From Elainella sp. Prado103 (GTDB lineage: Bacteria; Cyanobacteriota; Cyanobacteriia; Elainellales; Elainellaceae), in contig JALOOM010000034.1 of NCBI GenBank assembly GCA_025454395.1, positions 1 to 42,218 of the forward strand: a DNA stretch of 42,218 bases. Reading direction: 5' to 3'. The translations under genes were made by a program, and so were the position numbers. This document shows positions 1 to 8,742 of the stretch, one piece after another. The stretch's first letter is position 1. The number at the start of each line of letters is the position of its first letter. A model generated the notes under the pieces. It was not told where the DNA came from. It saw only the letters and a list, made by a program, of their open reading frames with translations, and ran no database searches.

Positions 1-14
1 CAGCCGACAGTCGA

Positions 15-230
15 TCAGCCGACCTTCTCCAGTTGATCCGCTCGCAGCCACATATTTGGGGTCGGAACATAACCAAATTTCACCAACACATAATCACCTT
101 TGGCATCGATCACTTCCCCCTTAGTTTCAAACAGATACGACGAAAACCGGGGATCGCTGGCCTGGGCTTCCAAGCTATTTTCCAACTTCTCGCGAATGGC
201 GCGGACTAGATCTCCTTTCTTGACTGCCAT
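15..230 (-). CDS. ndhO: NAD(P)H-quinone oxidoreductase subunit O
   Basis: This is a small subunit of the cyanobacterial NDH-1 complex, which passes electrons from reduced ferredoxin to plastoquinone in the thylakoid membrane during respiration and cyclic electron flow. The 71-residue product starts [20 protein letters not shown] and contains the conserved block [19 protein letters not shown] recognise both as NdhO. The frame is open ten residues further upstream, but I chose the ATG at 228-230 because it is preceded by a GGGAG ribosome binding site about six bases away and because NdhO proteins begin at this point. NdhO occurs in cyanobacteria and plant chloroplasts, so it supports an oxygenic phototroph. 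The gene ends near the left edge of the window. Confidence 0.95.
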   Translation of the reverse strand: MAVKKGDLVRAIREKLENSLEAQASDPRFSSYLFETKGEVIDAKGDYVLVKFGYVPTPNMWLRADQLEKVG

Positions 231-373
231 AGCTCTCCCAAGCGCTTGCATGTAGTTCAATCTTCCCGATCATCTTACCGGATTTCCCTACCTCGATCGC
301 TGCTCCCAACCTTAAACCAGGGATTGACTTGTCTGATGGTGAACATTAAAGGAACTGTTTTAAGAGGAATTGG

Positions 374-1204
374 TTAATTGGCAGATGGAAAATCAATGCT
401 ATAGGAACCATTGGGTTGACGGGTGAGTTTCCCTCCTAACGCTTCAATGCGCTGGACTGCCATTTGGCGAGTTCGATCGTCAGGAGCATTGCCCAACACC
501 ATCACCCAGGCAGTAATTTGAGCAGCGGTGCTGTTAGGATTGCGAGCGAGAAAATCGGCGGTGCGTTGCGAGATTTGGGCTGCTGCTTGGCTAGCTGGAT
601 CGCTGGATTGCGCTGCCCATTCAGCGGCCATTAGAAAAGAATGGCGAGCGGCAGCCGCGTCTCCTAGAAACAGTAATTGATCAATGCCAAGTTGCCGCCA
701 CACGGTATAGGAATCTGGAGGCACATTGGGCTGAAGTGACTGCAGGGCTGACTGCATGAGTTGGGTGGATCGTTCCGGCAAGCCAGCGTAGAGGGAAGCA
801 CTCGTTGATAGAAAAGGATAGGCTTGTATGAAGTAGGGATCGCGACGGAGTACAACCTCAAAAAACTCAGGACTGAGGGAATAGTCGGTTTTTTGACGGG
901 CAGGCTGATCGCCAAAATACTGCAAGAAACTTAAAAAGCTCCAGTCAGCGATCAGGTTATCAAATCCAAAGGTGGGAAACTTTTGCAGTAGCTCCAAGCG
1001 CAACTTTTCGGCTGCCAGATCTTGTTGAATGGCTTCAACCGATGCGGTTTGGCTTTTGGTTTGCAACTGCTGAAGTTGAGGAATCTGTAGCCAAGCGATC
1101 GTGGCACCACAGACCAGAATCACCAAACTCGTCAGAAGTAGCTGCCTCCAAGCAGAATAGCTCCAATGGGACTGTGGGCGATGCTGTACCAATTTCAACC
1201 TCAA
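374..1204 (-). CDS. conserved hypothetical protein, N-terminal membrane anchor
   Basis: I do not recognise a named family. The product (276 residues from the longest start) has a basic N-terminus and one hydrophobic segment at about residues 21-39, followed by a long soluble region. Residues 45-75 are rich in Gln, Glu and Leu and could form a coiled coil. The rest is Ala-rich and helical, with a TPR-like look around residues 125-215 (repeated alanine and aromatic spacing), so a membrane-anchored helical-repeat protein is a reasonable inference. The longest frame starts at a TTG; another TTG at 1190-1192, six bases after GAGG, is an alternative start. It lies on the same strand as ndhO, 143 bp away, and may be expressed separately. 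Confidence 0.7.
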   Translation of the reverse strand: MRLKLVQHRPQSHWSYSAWRQLLLTSLVILVCGATIAWLQIPQLQQLQTKSQTASVEAIQQDLAAEKLRLELLQKFPTFGFDNLIADWSFLSFLQYFGDQPARQKTDYSLSPEFFEVVLRRDPYFIQAYPFLSTSASLYAGLPERSTQLMQSALQSLQPNVPPDSYTVWRQLGIDQLLFLGDAAAARHSFLMAAEWAAQSSDPASQAAAQISQRTADFLARNPNSTAAQITAWVMVLGNAPDDRTRQMAVQRIEALGGKLTRQPNGSYSIDFPSAN

Positions 1205-1230
1205 TTCCGAATGACTGAATCAACATTGGT

Positions 1231-1267
1231 CAAAACTCAAGCTCAAAACTCAAGCTCAAAACTCAAA
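1231..1267. repeat. 13-bp tandem repeat, three copies
   Basis: The unit CAAAACTCAAGCT occurs three times in a row (the third copy diverges at the end). It lies between two divergently transcribed genes. Confidence 0.9.
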
Positions 1268-1406
1268 GCCAAGAAACAAAGCCAAGACAAGGCCCATCCA
1301 GGCCAACTAAACTAGGCAGACTAAACCAGGTAAATTGAAATCCTGAACATCGATTTGGTCATTCTAGAGGCTAGAGTGTCAAGATGAGAGAAGCCGAGCC
1401 GCTTAG

Positions 1407-2963
1407 ATGTCTATGTCAGACCCGTCTATGCCAGACCATCCGCTTTCCATCGCTCAGCACTATCATGAGCGAACCAAATACCATGCCCAAACTTTAACGA
1501 ATCGAGAATTAGACTGGTCAAAGCAGCCCCATCCCTTCAAAGAATACCGAATTGGAGCGGTTTATGATCTAAAGCCGTATTTAGTGAAAGAACCTAGTGC
1601 GATCGACAAGGAGCTAGAGTGGCAACGACTCTCACGCCTCTTTTTCTGTAGCTACGGTTTAACTGTCAAGATGGTCACGATGAGCGGCGATCCCGTTTAT
1701 TTGCGGGCCGCACCTTCCGCTGGGGGGCTCTATCCAGCCGAGGTGTATCTGATTTCCAGAGGAACACCACTTTTACCGGCGGGGCTGTATAGCTATCAGC
1801 CTCAAACCCACTCATTACTTCACTTTTGGGATAGCGATATCTGGTCGGCGTTGCAAAGTGCTTGTTTTTGGCACCCGTCGCTCGATGCAACCCAATTGGC
1901 GGTTGTTACAACAGTCATTTTTTATCGATCGGCCTGGCGGTATCAGGATCGGGCCTATCGGCGAGTTGCCTTAGATACAGGGCATTTGCTAGGAAATTTT
2001 GAATTAGCCAGTGCCATTAATGATTATCGTCCTCATTTGATTGGAGGCTTTATGGATGAGGCGATGAATCGGCTTTTGTATCTAGATAGCGACCAAGAGG
2101 GGGTAATGTCTGTTTTGGCGCTAGCAGATTTGTTGGATGTTCAGCAAAACCTACCGTTGATGCCGACTGCATTAGCCTCCAAAACCCAGCGTGATTATCC
2201 TCAAATTCCAGAGGGGCAATTACTAGCCTATCTGCATCAGGCGAGCAGCATTCCAGAGATTCCTGATCCACCCGCCCTCAAGGAAATGATTCCTGACCCC
2301 GTTCAACAACCAGACCTTCCCCTAACGGACAAATATAACTTTCCGTTTTGTCTGAAGGTGGCGATGGAAACGACGGCGATCGACTGGGGTGAACATCTAT
2401 CTGATCTGGAAACTACCATCCTGAAGCGGCGTTCTACTCGAGCCTACAGTGGGGCAGACCTGACCTTAGAAGAACTGAAACGGCTGCTGAACTTCACGTA
2501 TCAGCCTCAAAGTTATATCGATCAAGGGTTAGATCGCCAGCCAGATTATTTTGATCTGGGCATGATCGAAACCTTTATTGCCGTGTCAGGGGTCGAAGGG
2601 CTGGAGGAAGGGTGTTATTACTATGCACCGAGGGCCCAAGAACTCCGCCAAATTCGCTTCAAAAATTTTCGCTCCGAACTCCATCGGCTCTGTTTAGGGC
2701 AGAACTTAGGACGAGATGCTGCTGTCGTGCTGTTCCATACCGCAGACTTAGCAGCCGCAGTAGAGCACTATGGCGATCGAGCCTACCGTTATTTGCATAT
2801 GGATGCTGGGCACTTAGGGCAAAGGCTCAACCTTGCAGCCATTCAACTAGGGTTGGGAGTGAGTGGGATTGCTGGATTTTTTGATGATGAAGTTAATGAA
2901 GTATTAGGGATTCCGACCGATGAAGCAGTCGTTTATATTACTACCCTAGGCAGACCGCGTTAA
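1407..2963 (+). CDS. SagB/ThcOx-type flavin-dependent dehydrogenase, two nitroreductase-like domains
   Basis: SagB-type enzymes are FMN-dependent nitroreductase-fold proteins; the best-known members oxidise azolines to azoles in ribosomal peptide maturation. The 518-residue product has two such domains. The first, at about residues 75-255, has APSAGGLYPAEVYLI and RYQDRAYRRVALDTGHLLGN. The second, at about residues 325-515, has LKRRSTRAYSGADLTLEEL, then DRAYRYLHMDAGHLGQRLNL and an ITTLG end. The tandem arrangement could form the usual two-subunit active site within one chain. No YcaO cyclodehydratase or precursor peptide gene is nearby, so the substrate is unknown. ATGs at 1407, 1413 and 1428 are all possible starts, none with a strong ribosome binding site. 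The 3' end overlaps the convergent aminotransferase gene by 18 bp. Confidence 0.85.
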   Translation: MSMSDPSMPDHPLSIAQHYHERTKYHAQTLTNRELDWSKQPHPFKEYRIGAVYDLKPYLVKEPSAIDKELEWQRLSRLFFCSYGLTVKMVTMSGDPVYLRAAPSAGGLYPAEVYLISRGTPLLPAGLYSYQPQTHSLLHFWDSDIWSALQSACFWHPSLDATQLAVVTTVIFYRSAWRYQDRAYRRVALDTGHLLGNFELASAINDYRPHLIGGFMDEAMNRLLYLDSDQEGVMSVLALADLLDVQQNLPLMPTALASKTQRDYPQIPEGQLLAYLHQASSIPEIPDPPALKEMIPDPVQQPDLPLTDKYNFPFCLKVAMETTAIDWGEHLSDLETTILKRRSTRAYSGADLTLEELKRLLNFTYQPQSYIDQGLDRQPDYFDLGMIETFIAVSGVEGLEEGCYYYAPRAQELRQIRFKNFRSELHRLCLGQNLGRDAAVVLFHTADLAAAVEHYGDRAYRYLHMDAGHLGQRLNLAAIQLGLGVSGIAGFFDDEVNEVLGIPTDEAVVYITTLGRPR

Positions 2964-4163
2964 TACTTCCTTCAAGGCATATACTACCTGTTCCTGCTGA
3001 AGTTCAGTTAACTCTGGAAACATGGGCAGAGAAATCACCTGTTCTGCTACTAACTCAGTGACCGGCAAGCTACCAGCCTCGTAGCCTAGCCCCCTATAAA
3101 CAGGTTGACGATGCAACGGCACAGGATAGTAGACTGCGGTGCCAATCCCTTGCTGCTGGAGCTTTTGACGCACCTGATCGCGATATGCACCTTCGCTCCA
3201 AGGCTGGGTTACCCGGATGGTGTATTGATTCCAAACCCCCTCTCCGCTTGCCAACCCCCCTGGTAAGACAAGGCCTGGAATCGGGGTCAACCAATTGTGG
3301 TAGCGCGCTGCGATCGCTTGTCGGTGGGCATTCCAGTCATCGAGATGGCGGAGTTTGATCTGCAAAATCATCGCCTGGATCGCGTCTAAACGACTATTGA
3401 GCCCAATCTCCTCATAAATGTAGCGTTGCCGCTGACCGTGATCGCGTAGTTTACGGAGCTGAGCTGCTAGCAGGGGATCATCGGTTGTGAGTGCCCCCCC
3501 ATCACCACAGGCCCCTAAATTTTTGGTGGGATAAAAGCTGAAACACCCGATTTGCCCGATGCTACCCACTCGCTGTCCTGCCCACTTCGCCCCCGTCGAT
3601 TGCGCACAGTCTTCAATCACCCACAACTGATGCGCTTGGGCAATCTGCATGAGACGAGTCATATCCACTGGCTGTCCAAACAAATGCACCGGAATGATCG
3701 CCTTGGTTCGATCGGTGATGGCTGCTTCAATCTGGTTCAGATCAAGATTAAAAGTTTCTGGATCAATATCAACGAAAACGGGTTCCGCCCCCACCGCACT
3801 GATCGTCTCAGCCGTGGCAAAAAAGGTAAAAGCGCTGGTAATTACCTGATCGCCTGCTCCAACCTTGAGGGCTCGCAAGGCCAGGTATAAAGCATCAGTG
3901 CCCGAATTACAGCCTATACAGTCTGAAACCCCAATGTATTGCGCAAACTGCTGCTCAAAGCTTTCAACCGCAGCCCCTCCGATATAGCGACCTGAAGCCA
4001 AGATTTCTAAAACAGCCGTGCCAATCTCATCACCAATCTGTTGGTATTGCTGACCCAACTCAAATGCAGGAATAGAAGTCACTCGCTTACACCACAGCTC
4101 ATCGTTAGCAGTTGGATCGATCGAGCCTGGCTCAGTGATCGATCGTCTCAAACTATCTTCCAC
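2946..4163 (-). CDS. DegT/DnrJ/EryC1/StrS family PLP-dependent aminotransferase
   Basis: Members of this family transaminate keto-sugar nucleotides for surface polysaccharide or glycan synthesis. The product shows the expected series: GCNSGTDALYLAL (about residues 84-96), TFFATAETISAVGAEPVFVD, VIEDCAQSTGA with the pyridine-binding Asp at about 185, and SFYPTKNLGACGDGGAL with the Schiff-base Lys at about 214. The C-terminal region (YHNWL, then WNQYTIRV and VYYPVPLH) is also typical. The 405-residue form has an extra N-terminal stretch of about 27 residues; a GTG at 4080-4082, just before SIPAFELGQQY, fits the usual start better, although neither start has a strong ribosome binding site. No sugar dehydratase or glycosyltransferase is adjacent, so the actual sugar is unknown. 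Confidence 0.9.
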   Translation of the reverse strand: MEDSLRRSITEPGSIDPTANDELWCKRVTSIPAFELGQQYQQIGDEIGTAVLEILASGRYIGGAAVESFEQQFAQYIGVSDCIGCNSGTDALYLALRALKVGAGDQVITSAFTFFATAETISAVGAEPVFVDIDPETFNLDLNQIEAAITDRTKAIIPVHLFGQPVDMTRLMQIAQAHQLWVIEDCAQSTGAKWAGQRVGSIGQIGCFSFYPTKNLGACGDGGALTTDDPLLAAQLRKLRDHGQRQRYIYEEIGLNSRLDAIQAMILQIKLRHLDDWNAHRQAIAARYHNWLTPIPGLVLPGGLASGEGVWNQYTIRVTQPWSEGAYRDQVRQKLQQQGIGTAVYYPVPLHRQPVYRGLGYEAGSLPVTELVAEQVISLPMFPELTELQQEQVVYALKEVLTRSA

Positions 4164-4170
4164 TATCTTT

Positions 4171-4222
4171 TGCGAATCATGAACCCCTGATGCGAATCAT
4201 GAACCTGAAAATGAACCTGAAA
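4171..4222. repeat. short direct repeats (20 bp twice, then 12 bp twice)
   Basis: TGCGAATCATGAACC recurs at 4171 and 4191 in units of 20 bp. The following unit ATGAACCTGAAA occurs at 4199 and 4211. The block lies just upstream of the aminotransferase start. Confidence 0.85.
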
Positions 4223-4252
4223 ATAGTGAATCGGACATAGCGCCAGCCAGTT

Positions 4253-4345
4253 ATGCAAACCGTAGCAGAGAATTTGGTTGCAGAATTGGAAACCACCCTT
4301 GGGCAACCCACAAATTGGGATTTAATCAAAATATGTTTGGGCTAG
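4253..4345 (+). CDS. possible 30-residue small protein
   Basis: An ATG-initiated frame encodes a 30-residue peptide beginning MQTVAENLVAELE and ending in DLIKICLG. Its composition is that of an amphipathic helix rather than random sequence. There is no good ribosome binding site and I recognise no family. It could be a real small protein, the remnant of a longer gene, or chance. Confidence 0.2.
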   Translation: MQTVAENLVAELETTLGQPTNWDLIKICLG

Positions 4346-4582
4346 AAAGCTCCACATCATGCCGATCGCAGCAGGAAAAGCAGGTAGCTCCTCGCGTTAA
4401 TGGAGCCAGGACAATATCTCAAGGTGATATGCCAGGTTAGATTAATGCGCTCCCCTGATTTCCTTGCTGCTTTTTCTCAAAATACGTTAGTTTGATAAGC
4501 CCAGGCTCGATCGGCAAGCTGGCATCTTGCTGCCTCAGCGCTTAAAATTGCAAAGACTTGATTGAATTGGTGAGCGGCAGTT

Positions 4583-5689
4583 ATGTCATCCTCTAATCCG
4601 TGGCAGGATCAAGCTCCGACCTGGCAGCAAAGGCTCCAGCGCATCAAACAGAATCCTTCTGCGGTATCTGTGATCGCTTCTCTGGGGTTGCACGGTTTGC
4701 TGTTTGCAACACTCCCGCTATTTCCAGATCCAAAGATCGAGGCGGCGGAGCCCGAGATCCGAGATCCCGTAGAAGTGGTTGAGCTAACCCCAGCAGAGCA
4801 GCAGCGCTTGCCTGATTTTTCGCTGTTATCCCCGATCGAACTCCCACCCATTGCAGAGCCGCCTCAGCCTGGGAGTGGCTTATTTACACTGCCTAACCCT
4901 TCTCAGCCTCCGGCAGGGAATTCCTCGCTCTTGCCCAGCTCACCCTCCGATTCCTTGCTGGCACCGCTACCCGTATTTATTCCACCTTCTGCTCCGCTGC
5001 TAGAGTTGCCGCCCAGCTTCACGATTCCTGTGCAGCCTAATTTCCCAGTCGCTGCTCCGCCTGCCCCCAAACCTGCACCTGCCAGTCCTGCTCCTGAAGC
5101 CAGTCCAACCGCTTCGCCATCTTCTGAAGCCAGCCCATCTTCTGAAGCCAGCCCATCGCCCTCGATCGCTGTAGAACCTGCCCCAGACGAACCGGAGGCC
5201 ACACCTCAGCCCAGCCCAGCGGTTCGTTCTGAAGCGGAAATTCGCGAAGACCTGGTTGCACAGCAGCAAGAACTTCGTGCCCTGTACACCTACAACCCAT
5301 CTGGCACCAGACAAAGTGAGGCTCAAACGGCTTTCGCAGGCTGGTTTTATGAAGAGCTTGGTAAAACGGGTGAAGACTTCGATCGGCTACAGAAACAGGA
5401 GATTACTCTCGACTATCCTAAAATCGCCTGCCCTTTGCAACAGAGCCGGTTTGCAGAGGTTGGGGTAGTTGTAGATGCCAACAACCAGCTCGTTGGCGAT
5501 CCTCGCATCATCCAGAGTTCTGGTTATCAACTGTTTAATCAAGAGGCGCTTAAAGCCGTGAGGGAGCAGACCTTCGAAAACACGGCCGAGGGTGAACAAG
5601 TTTACTTGATTCGAGTTGCCTTCGAGTACAGTGAGGATACCTGCCCACCCGGATTAGCACCGATCGCGCCAAATGCTCCGGCAAGTTAA
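4583..5689 (+). CDS. TonB-like energy-transducer protein
   Basis: TonB proteins couple inner-membrane proton-motive force, through ExbB/ExbD, to active transport across the outer membrane. This 368-residue product has the usual three parts. One membrane segment lies at about residues 26-47 and contains Ser33 and His37 with the same S-x3-H spacing as Ser16/His20 of E. coli TonB. A long periplasmic linker rich in Pro, Ala and Ser follows at about residues 50-215, including a duplicated PSSEAS unit. The C-terminal domain at about residues 275-350 has DYPKIACPLQ, then VGVVVDANNQLVG and IQSSGYQLFNQEALKAVREQ. No exbB, exbD or receptor gene is in the window. Low-complexity linkers evolve fast, so the family assignment rests on both ends. 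Confidence 0.8.
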   Translation: MSSSNPWQDQAPTWQQRLQRIKQNPSAVSVIASLGLHGLLFATLPLFPDPKIEAAEPEIRDPVEVVELTPAEQQRLPDFSLLSPIELPPIAEPPQPGSGLFTLPNPSQPPAGNSSLLPSSPSDSLLAPLPVFIPPSAPLLELPPSFTIPVQPNFPVAAPPAPKPAPASPAPEASPTASPSSEASPSSEASPSPSIAVEPAPDEPEATPQPSPAVRSEAEIREDLVAQQQELRALYTYNPSGTRQSEAQTAFAGWFYEELGKTGEDFDRLQKQEITLDYPKIACPLQQSRFAEVGVVVDANNQLVGDPRIIQSSGYQLFNQEALKAVREQTFENTAEGEQVYLIRVAFEYSEDTCPPGLAPIAPNAPAS

Positions 5690-5745
5690 AACCTGATCTA
5701 GGGAAGCGATCGAGTCTCCAGTGGCACGATGAATCTGCGATCGGT

Positions 5746-6258
5746 TTAACCCATCACCTGTGGCCAAGTTGTGAGCAGGAAAACAGCGAGTGCCACAGCA
5801 GCTAATAATCCTTGAATTAAACTACCAATTAATGTCCCAATAATGATGCCGAACCCAGCCCGGATAGCTAGTTTTAGGTCACGACGGTAAAGATACTCGC
5901 CAATAATGGCACCCAATAGTGGGCCGATCAACAATCCCAGCAGTGGCCCACCAATCGGTAAGGCTGGTAGCAGTCCAAATACCCCTAATAACAATCCAAC
6001 GATCGCGCCAATCTGCCCCCAAGCACTGGCACCCGCTTGTTTTGCGCCCAAATAGGTAGCCAACAATTCCACACCTGTATTCACTGCTAGCACACCGATC
6101 GTCACCAAGAGAGGAATCCCCAATCCAGCAAAGCCATTTACTGCTCCCCAGATCAGTATGGCCGCCAGGATCAAAATGACACCAGGAAGGCTGGGCACCA
6201 CCGCACCAATCACCCCAACGATCATGACTACCACTAGCAGCCCATAAAGTAACACCAT
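5746..6258 (-). CDS. DUF456 family membrane protein
   Basis: The 170-residue product is almost entirely hydrophobic and Gly-rich, with about five membrane segments separated by short loops. The start region (VGVIGAVVPSLPGVILILAA), the central AKQAGASAWGQIGAIVG and the GPLLGAIIGEYL block match the DUF456 family as I recall it. The duplicated glycine-zipper-like pattern is typical of that family. Its function is not known. It is followed on the same strand by no close partner and preceded, 69 bp away, by the CCB-like gene, so the two may be co-transcribed. Confidence 0.85.
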   Translation of the reverse strand: MVLLYGLLVVVMIVGVIGAVVPSLPGVILILAAILIWGAVNGFAGLGIPLLVTIGVLAVNTGVELLATYLGAKQAGASAWGQIGAIVGLLLGVFGLLPALPIGGPLLGLLIGPLLGAIIGEYLYRRDLKLAIRAGFGIIIGTLIGSLIQGLLAAVALAVFLLTTWPQVMG

Positions 6259-6327
6259 CTATCCTGATCCCTCAGTAGTTTTGGACGATTTTCACTGAAG
6301 ACAACTCCCGGCGCAGATGAGCTGGCT

Positions 6328-6972
6328 TCAAGGTGAACAAATTAGCGAATTAGCGATCTTATCTGCGAGTCCAGCAATCCAGGCTTCATCTTGCTGGGTG
6401 TAACTGCGGGGTGCGTTGGCTGCCAAAATCATCACACCTTGAGTGCCGATCGGCTGACAGATCACGCCTTGGGTATTCTCTGGCAGGTAATTAAATTCTA
6501 CTTTGCCCGGATAGAGCTTGAGGCTGACTAAATAGATAGGTTTTTGGGTCTTAAGCACCCGCTCCACGATCGCCCCTGGTTGAACTTCCGCTTGAGGGGC
6601 TAAAATTCCCCGTCTGAGTAGCACTTTGCCGTCGTACCAGACCACGATCGATTTCGTCACCGTGTTCGTGAGCAAAAGATGTGAAGCCCAAGCCAGTTCA
6701 GTTTTGATCGACTCAGCGAGATGATCAGCCAACTCGAAACCTTCTGTGCCGATCAACTCGACAGCATCGGCCGGTTTAGGCTGAATGCGTTGCCAGAGAA
6801 GCCCGGTCAAAATCAAGAGCGCGCTCATAATTACCCCCAAAACGTCCGATCGCGATTGGGCTGGAGTGAGGACAGGCGTAGCCAATCGATTGAACATTAA
6901 TAGGGTGCCTGATAGAATGCCAGCAACGATCGGGAGTTGGCGGAGAACTTGGTTTTGGTCTGGTTTCGCCAT
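6328..6972 (-). CDS. cofactor assembly of complex C subunit B (CCB2/CCB4-like)
   Basis: CCB proteins belong to the System IV pathway that attaches the unusual haem c(i) covalently to cytochrome b6 in oxygenic phototrophs. The 214-residue product has two N-terminal membrane segments (about residues 12-30 and 42-60) and a soluble region with a GAF-like pattern, including TEGFELADHL, IVVWYDGKVLLRRGIL, GVICQPIGTQGVMILAANAPRS and a terminal AWIAGLADKIANSL. This is the architecture of CCB2/CCB4-related cyanobacterial proteins. The start is well supported by an AAGGAGG ribosome binding site eight bases before the ATG. The family call is from memory; a generic GAF-domain membrane protein is the alternative. 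Confidence 0.75.
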   Translation of the reverse strand: MAKPDQNQVLRQLPIVAGILSGTLLMFNRLATPVLTPAQSRSDVLGVIMSALLILTGLLWQRIQPKPADAVELIGTEGFELADHLAESIKTELAWASHLLLTNTVTKSIVVWYDGKVLLRRGILAPQAEVQPGAIVERVLKTQKPIYLVSLKLYPGKVEFNYLPENTQGVICQPIGTQGVMILAANAPRSYTQQDEAWIAGLADKIANSLICSP

Positions 6973-7090
6973 CGGAATTCCTCCTTATCCTTTTACCCTA
7001 CACTGCGAATGCAGCTCTGATTCCAGATACATGAAGATCAAGGGCTAGAGGAGACAAAATAGGCTAAATAGGCTTCTGTTAGTTCTGGGT

Positions 7091-7130
7091 CTGAATTTGA
7101 GCCTGAATTTGAGCCTGAATTTGAGCCTGA
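7091..7130. repeat. 12-bp tandem repeat, three perfect copies
   Basis: CTGAATTTGAGC is repeated three times without mismatch (7091-7126), with the start of a fourth copy. It lies between divergent genes, upstream of the S13 carboxypeptidase. Confidence 0.95.
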
Positions 7131-7247
7131 AAGTATTCACCATACTCGCCGGTTTTGATGAAATTCGCTATTCTAAATCCGAGATCATGTGAACTGGATC
7201 GGAGCATGACTCGCATTTAAAACACTCAAAACATAAGGAGATTGGGT

Positions 7248-8558
7248 GTGTTAGACCTGTTGGGTGGAATTTTCTCCCTGTTTGTCCAAACTTCCCCTAA
7301 AGTGGAGCTGCTACAAAAAACCAATTGGTCGCCTTGGTTGGATGAAACTTGGGTGCAATCTGTGATCGCACCCAGTCCCGATCCGGCGGCTCAGTTGGCT
7401 GTGCAGCAGCATTTGGGGGCGCTATCTACTCTAGGATTTTCGGTCAGCAATCAGGCAGTTTGGATGCAAACGGGACATCAGGTTTTGGCAGAGCATCAGG
7501 CAACAACCCCACTCTCAGCCGCCTCTCTCACAAAGGTGGCAACGACCCTGGCCGCACTCACCACTTGGGGAACCGATCATCAATTTGAGACCCAGTTCAG
7601 CACCAATGCTCCGATCGAAAATGGGGTCGTGCAGGGTGATGTATGGGTCGTGGGAGGGGGTGATCCATTCTTCGTGTGGGAAGAAGCGATTGCGGTTGGC
7701 AATGCACTGAACCAAGCAGGGATTAAAGCAATCAAAGGCGACTTGGTGATTGCAGGCTACTTTGCCATGAACTTCCACGATAATCCCCAAACCTCTGGTA
7801 ATGCCCTGAAGCAGGCGTTAAATGCCAGCTTATGGTCGAATGAAATTGAAACTCAATACCGTAATTTGCCGCCGGAAACGGTTCGTCCATCCATCCAAAT
7901 TCAGGGAACTGTTCGGTTGGGCAGCCCCGATCCACAAGCTCGGCTGATTTTGCGTCACCAATCCATGCCGTTGGTAGATTTGCTAAAGGCGATGAATGTC
8001 TACAGCAATAACTTTATGGCGCAAATGCTAGCAGATGGCTTAGGGGGAGCTACTGAGGTCACGCAGCAGGTGCTCAAAATCACTCGTCTTCCAGCTTCTG
8101 AAGTACAGATTATCAATGGTTCAGGGTTGGGTACGGAGAATCGCCTCTCGGCCCGGGCTGTAACCACGATGCTGCTCGCAACCCATCACTATTTGCAAGC
8201 CCGTAATCTGACCATTGCCGATGTCTACCCGATCGTTGGCCGGGATGGTGGCACATTGAAATGGCGAGAAACCCCAGATGGAACAGTGGTAAAAACAGGA
8301 ACCTTGAATGAGGTGAGTTCGTTGGCCGGCGTTTTACCCACACGCGATCGAGGCTTGGTCTGGTTTACGATCATCAATCTGGGAGGCGGGGAACTCGGCA
8401 AGTTTCATAGCCAACAGGATCTGTTGCTGACCCAAGTGCAGCAGGGTTGGGGTGCTGCGGCTCTGGCTTCAGTTCAACCCACTGCCCGTCACTCACAAGG
8501 AGCCAACAAACTGGGCGCAGCTAAACGCAATCAGTTGGCTGAAGAAATGATGCGGTAG
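7248..8558 (+). CDS. dacB: D-alanyl-D-alanine carboxypeptidase, peptidase family S13 (PBP4-type)
   Basis: Family S13 enzymes are low-molecular-mass penicillin-binding proteins that trim or hydrolyse peptide cross-links of peptidoglycan in the periplasm. All three active-site motifs are present: SLTK (Ser93, Lys96), the SNN triad (253-255) and KTG (349-351). Between motifs one and two lies the family's characteristic inserted domain (VWVVGGGDPFF, then KGDLVIAGYFAM). I place the start at the GTG at 7248, seven bases after AAGGAG; an in-frame TTG at 7242 would be too close to that site. The N-terminus has one short hydrophobic stretch but no clean signal peptide cleavage motif. The C-terminus is basic and glutamine-rich. 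The gene stands alone. Confidence 0.92.
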   Translation: MLDLLGGIFSLFVQTSPKVELLQKTNWSPWLDETWVQSVIAPSPDPAAQLAVQQHLGALSTLGFSVSNQAVWMQTGHQVLAEHQATTPLSAASLTKVATTLAALTTWGTDHQFETQFSTNAPIENGVVQGDVWVVGGGDPFFVWEEAIAVGNALNQAGIKAIKGDLVIAGYFAMNFHDNPQTSGNALKQALNASLWSNEIETQYRNLPPETVRPSIQIQGTVRLGSPDPQARLILRHQSMPLVDLLKAMNVYSNNFMAQMLADGLGGATEVTQQVLKITRLPASEVQIINGSGLGTENRLSARAVTTMLLATHHYLQARNLTIADVYPIVGRDGGTLKWRETPDGTVVKTGTLNEVSSLAGVLPTRDRGLVWFTIINLGGGELGKFHSQQDLLLTQVQQGWGAAALASVQPTARHSQGANKLGAAKRNQLAEEMMR

Positions 8559-8639
8559 TGAAGGTTGGATTGAGCACACCGATCGCATCGATCACAGCAG
8601 CCACATCAACCACAACGATACGAATCAACCCCGTTGAGC

Positions 8640-8711
8640 ACATCGAGTACATCACCTACATCACCCATATCACCCATATCACCCGCATCGAGCACATTAA
8701 GCACATCACCC
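8640..8711. repeat. 9-bp tandem repeat, about eight degenerate copies
   Basis: Units such as ACATCACCC, ATATCACCC and ACATCGAGT follow each other in 9-bp register between two convergent genes. The plus-strand open frame through it reads as Ser, Thr and Pro repeats and is a by-product of the repeat. Confidence 0.85.
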
Positions 8712-8742
8712 AGATCGATCGCGGATTTTAAAATTGAACGCT

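Larger units (their letters stand above)
4164..4582. other. 419-bp intergenic region
   Basis: This gap separates the start of the aminotransferase gene from the TonB-like gene. It holds a short direct repeat near its left end and one possible 30-codon open frame at 4253-4345; both are listed separately. I see no RNA gene or clear terminator. Confidence 0.7.
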
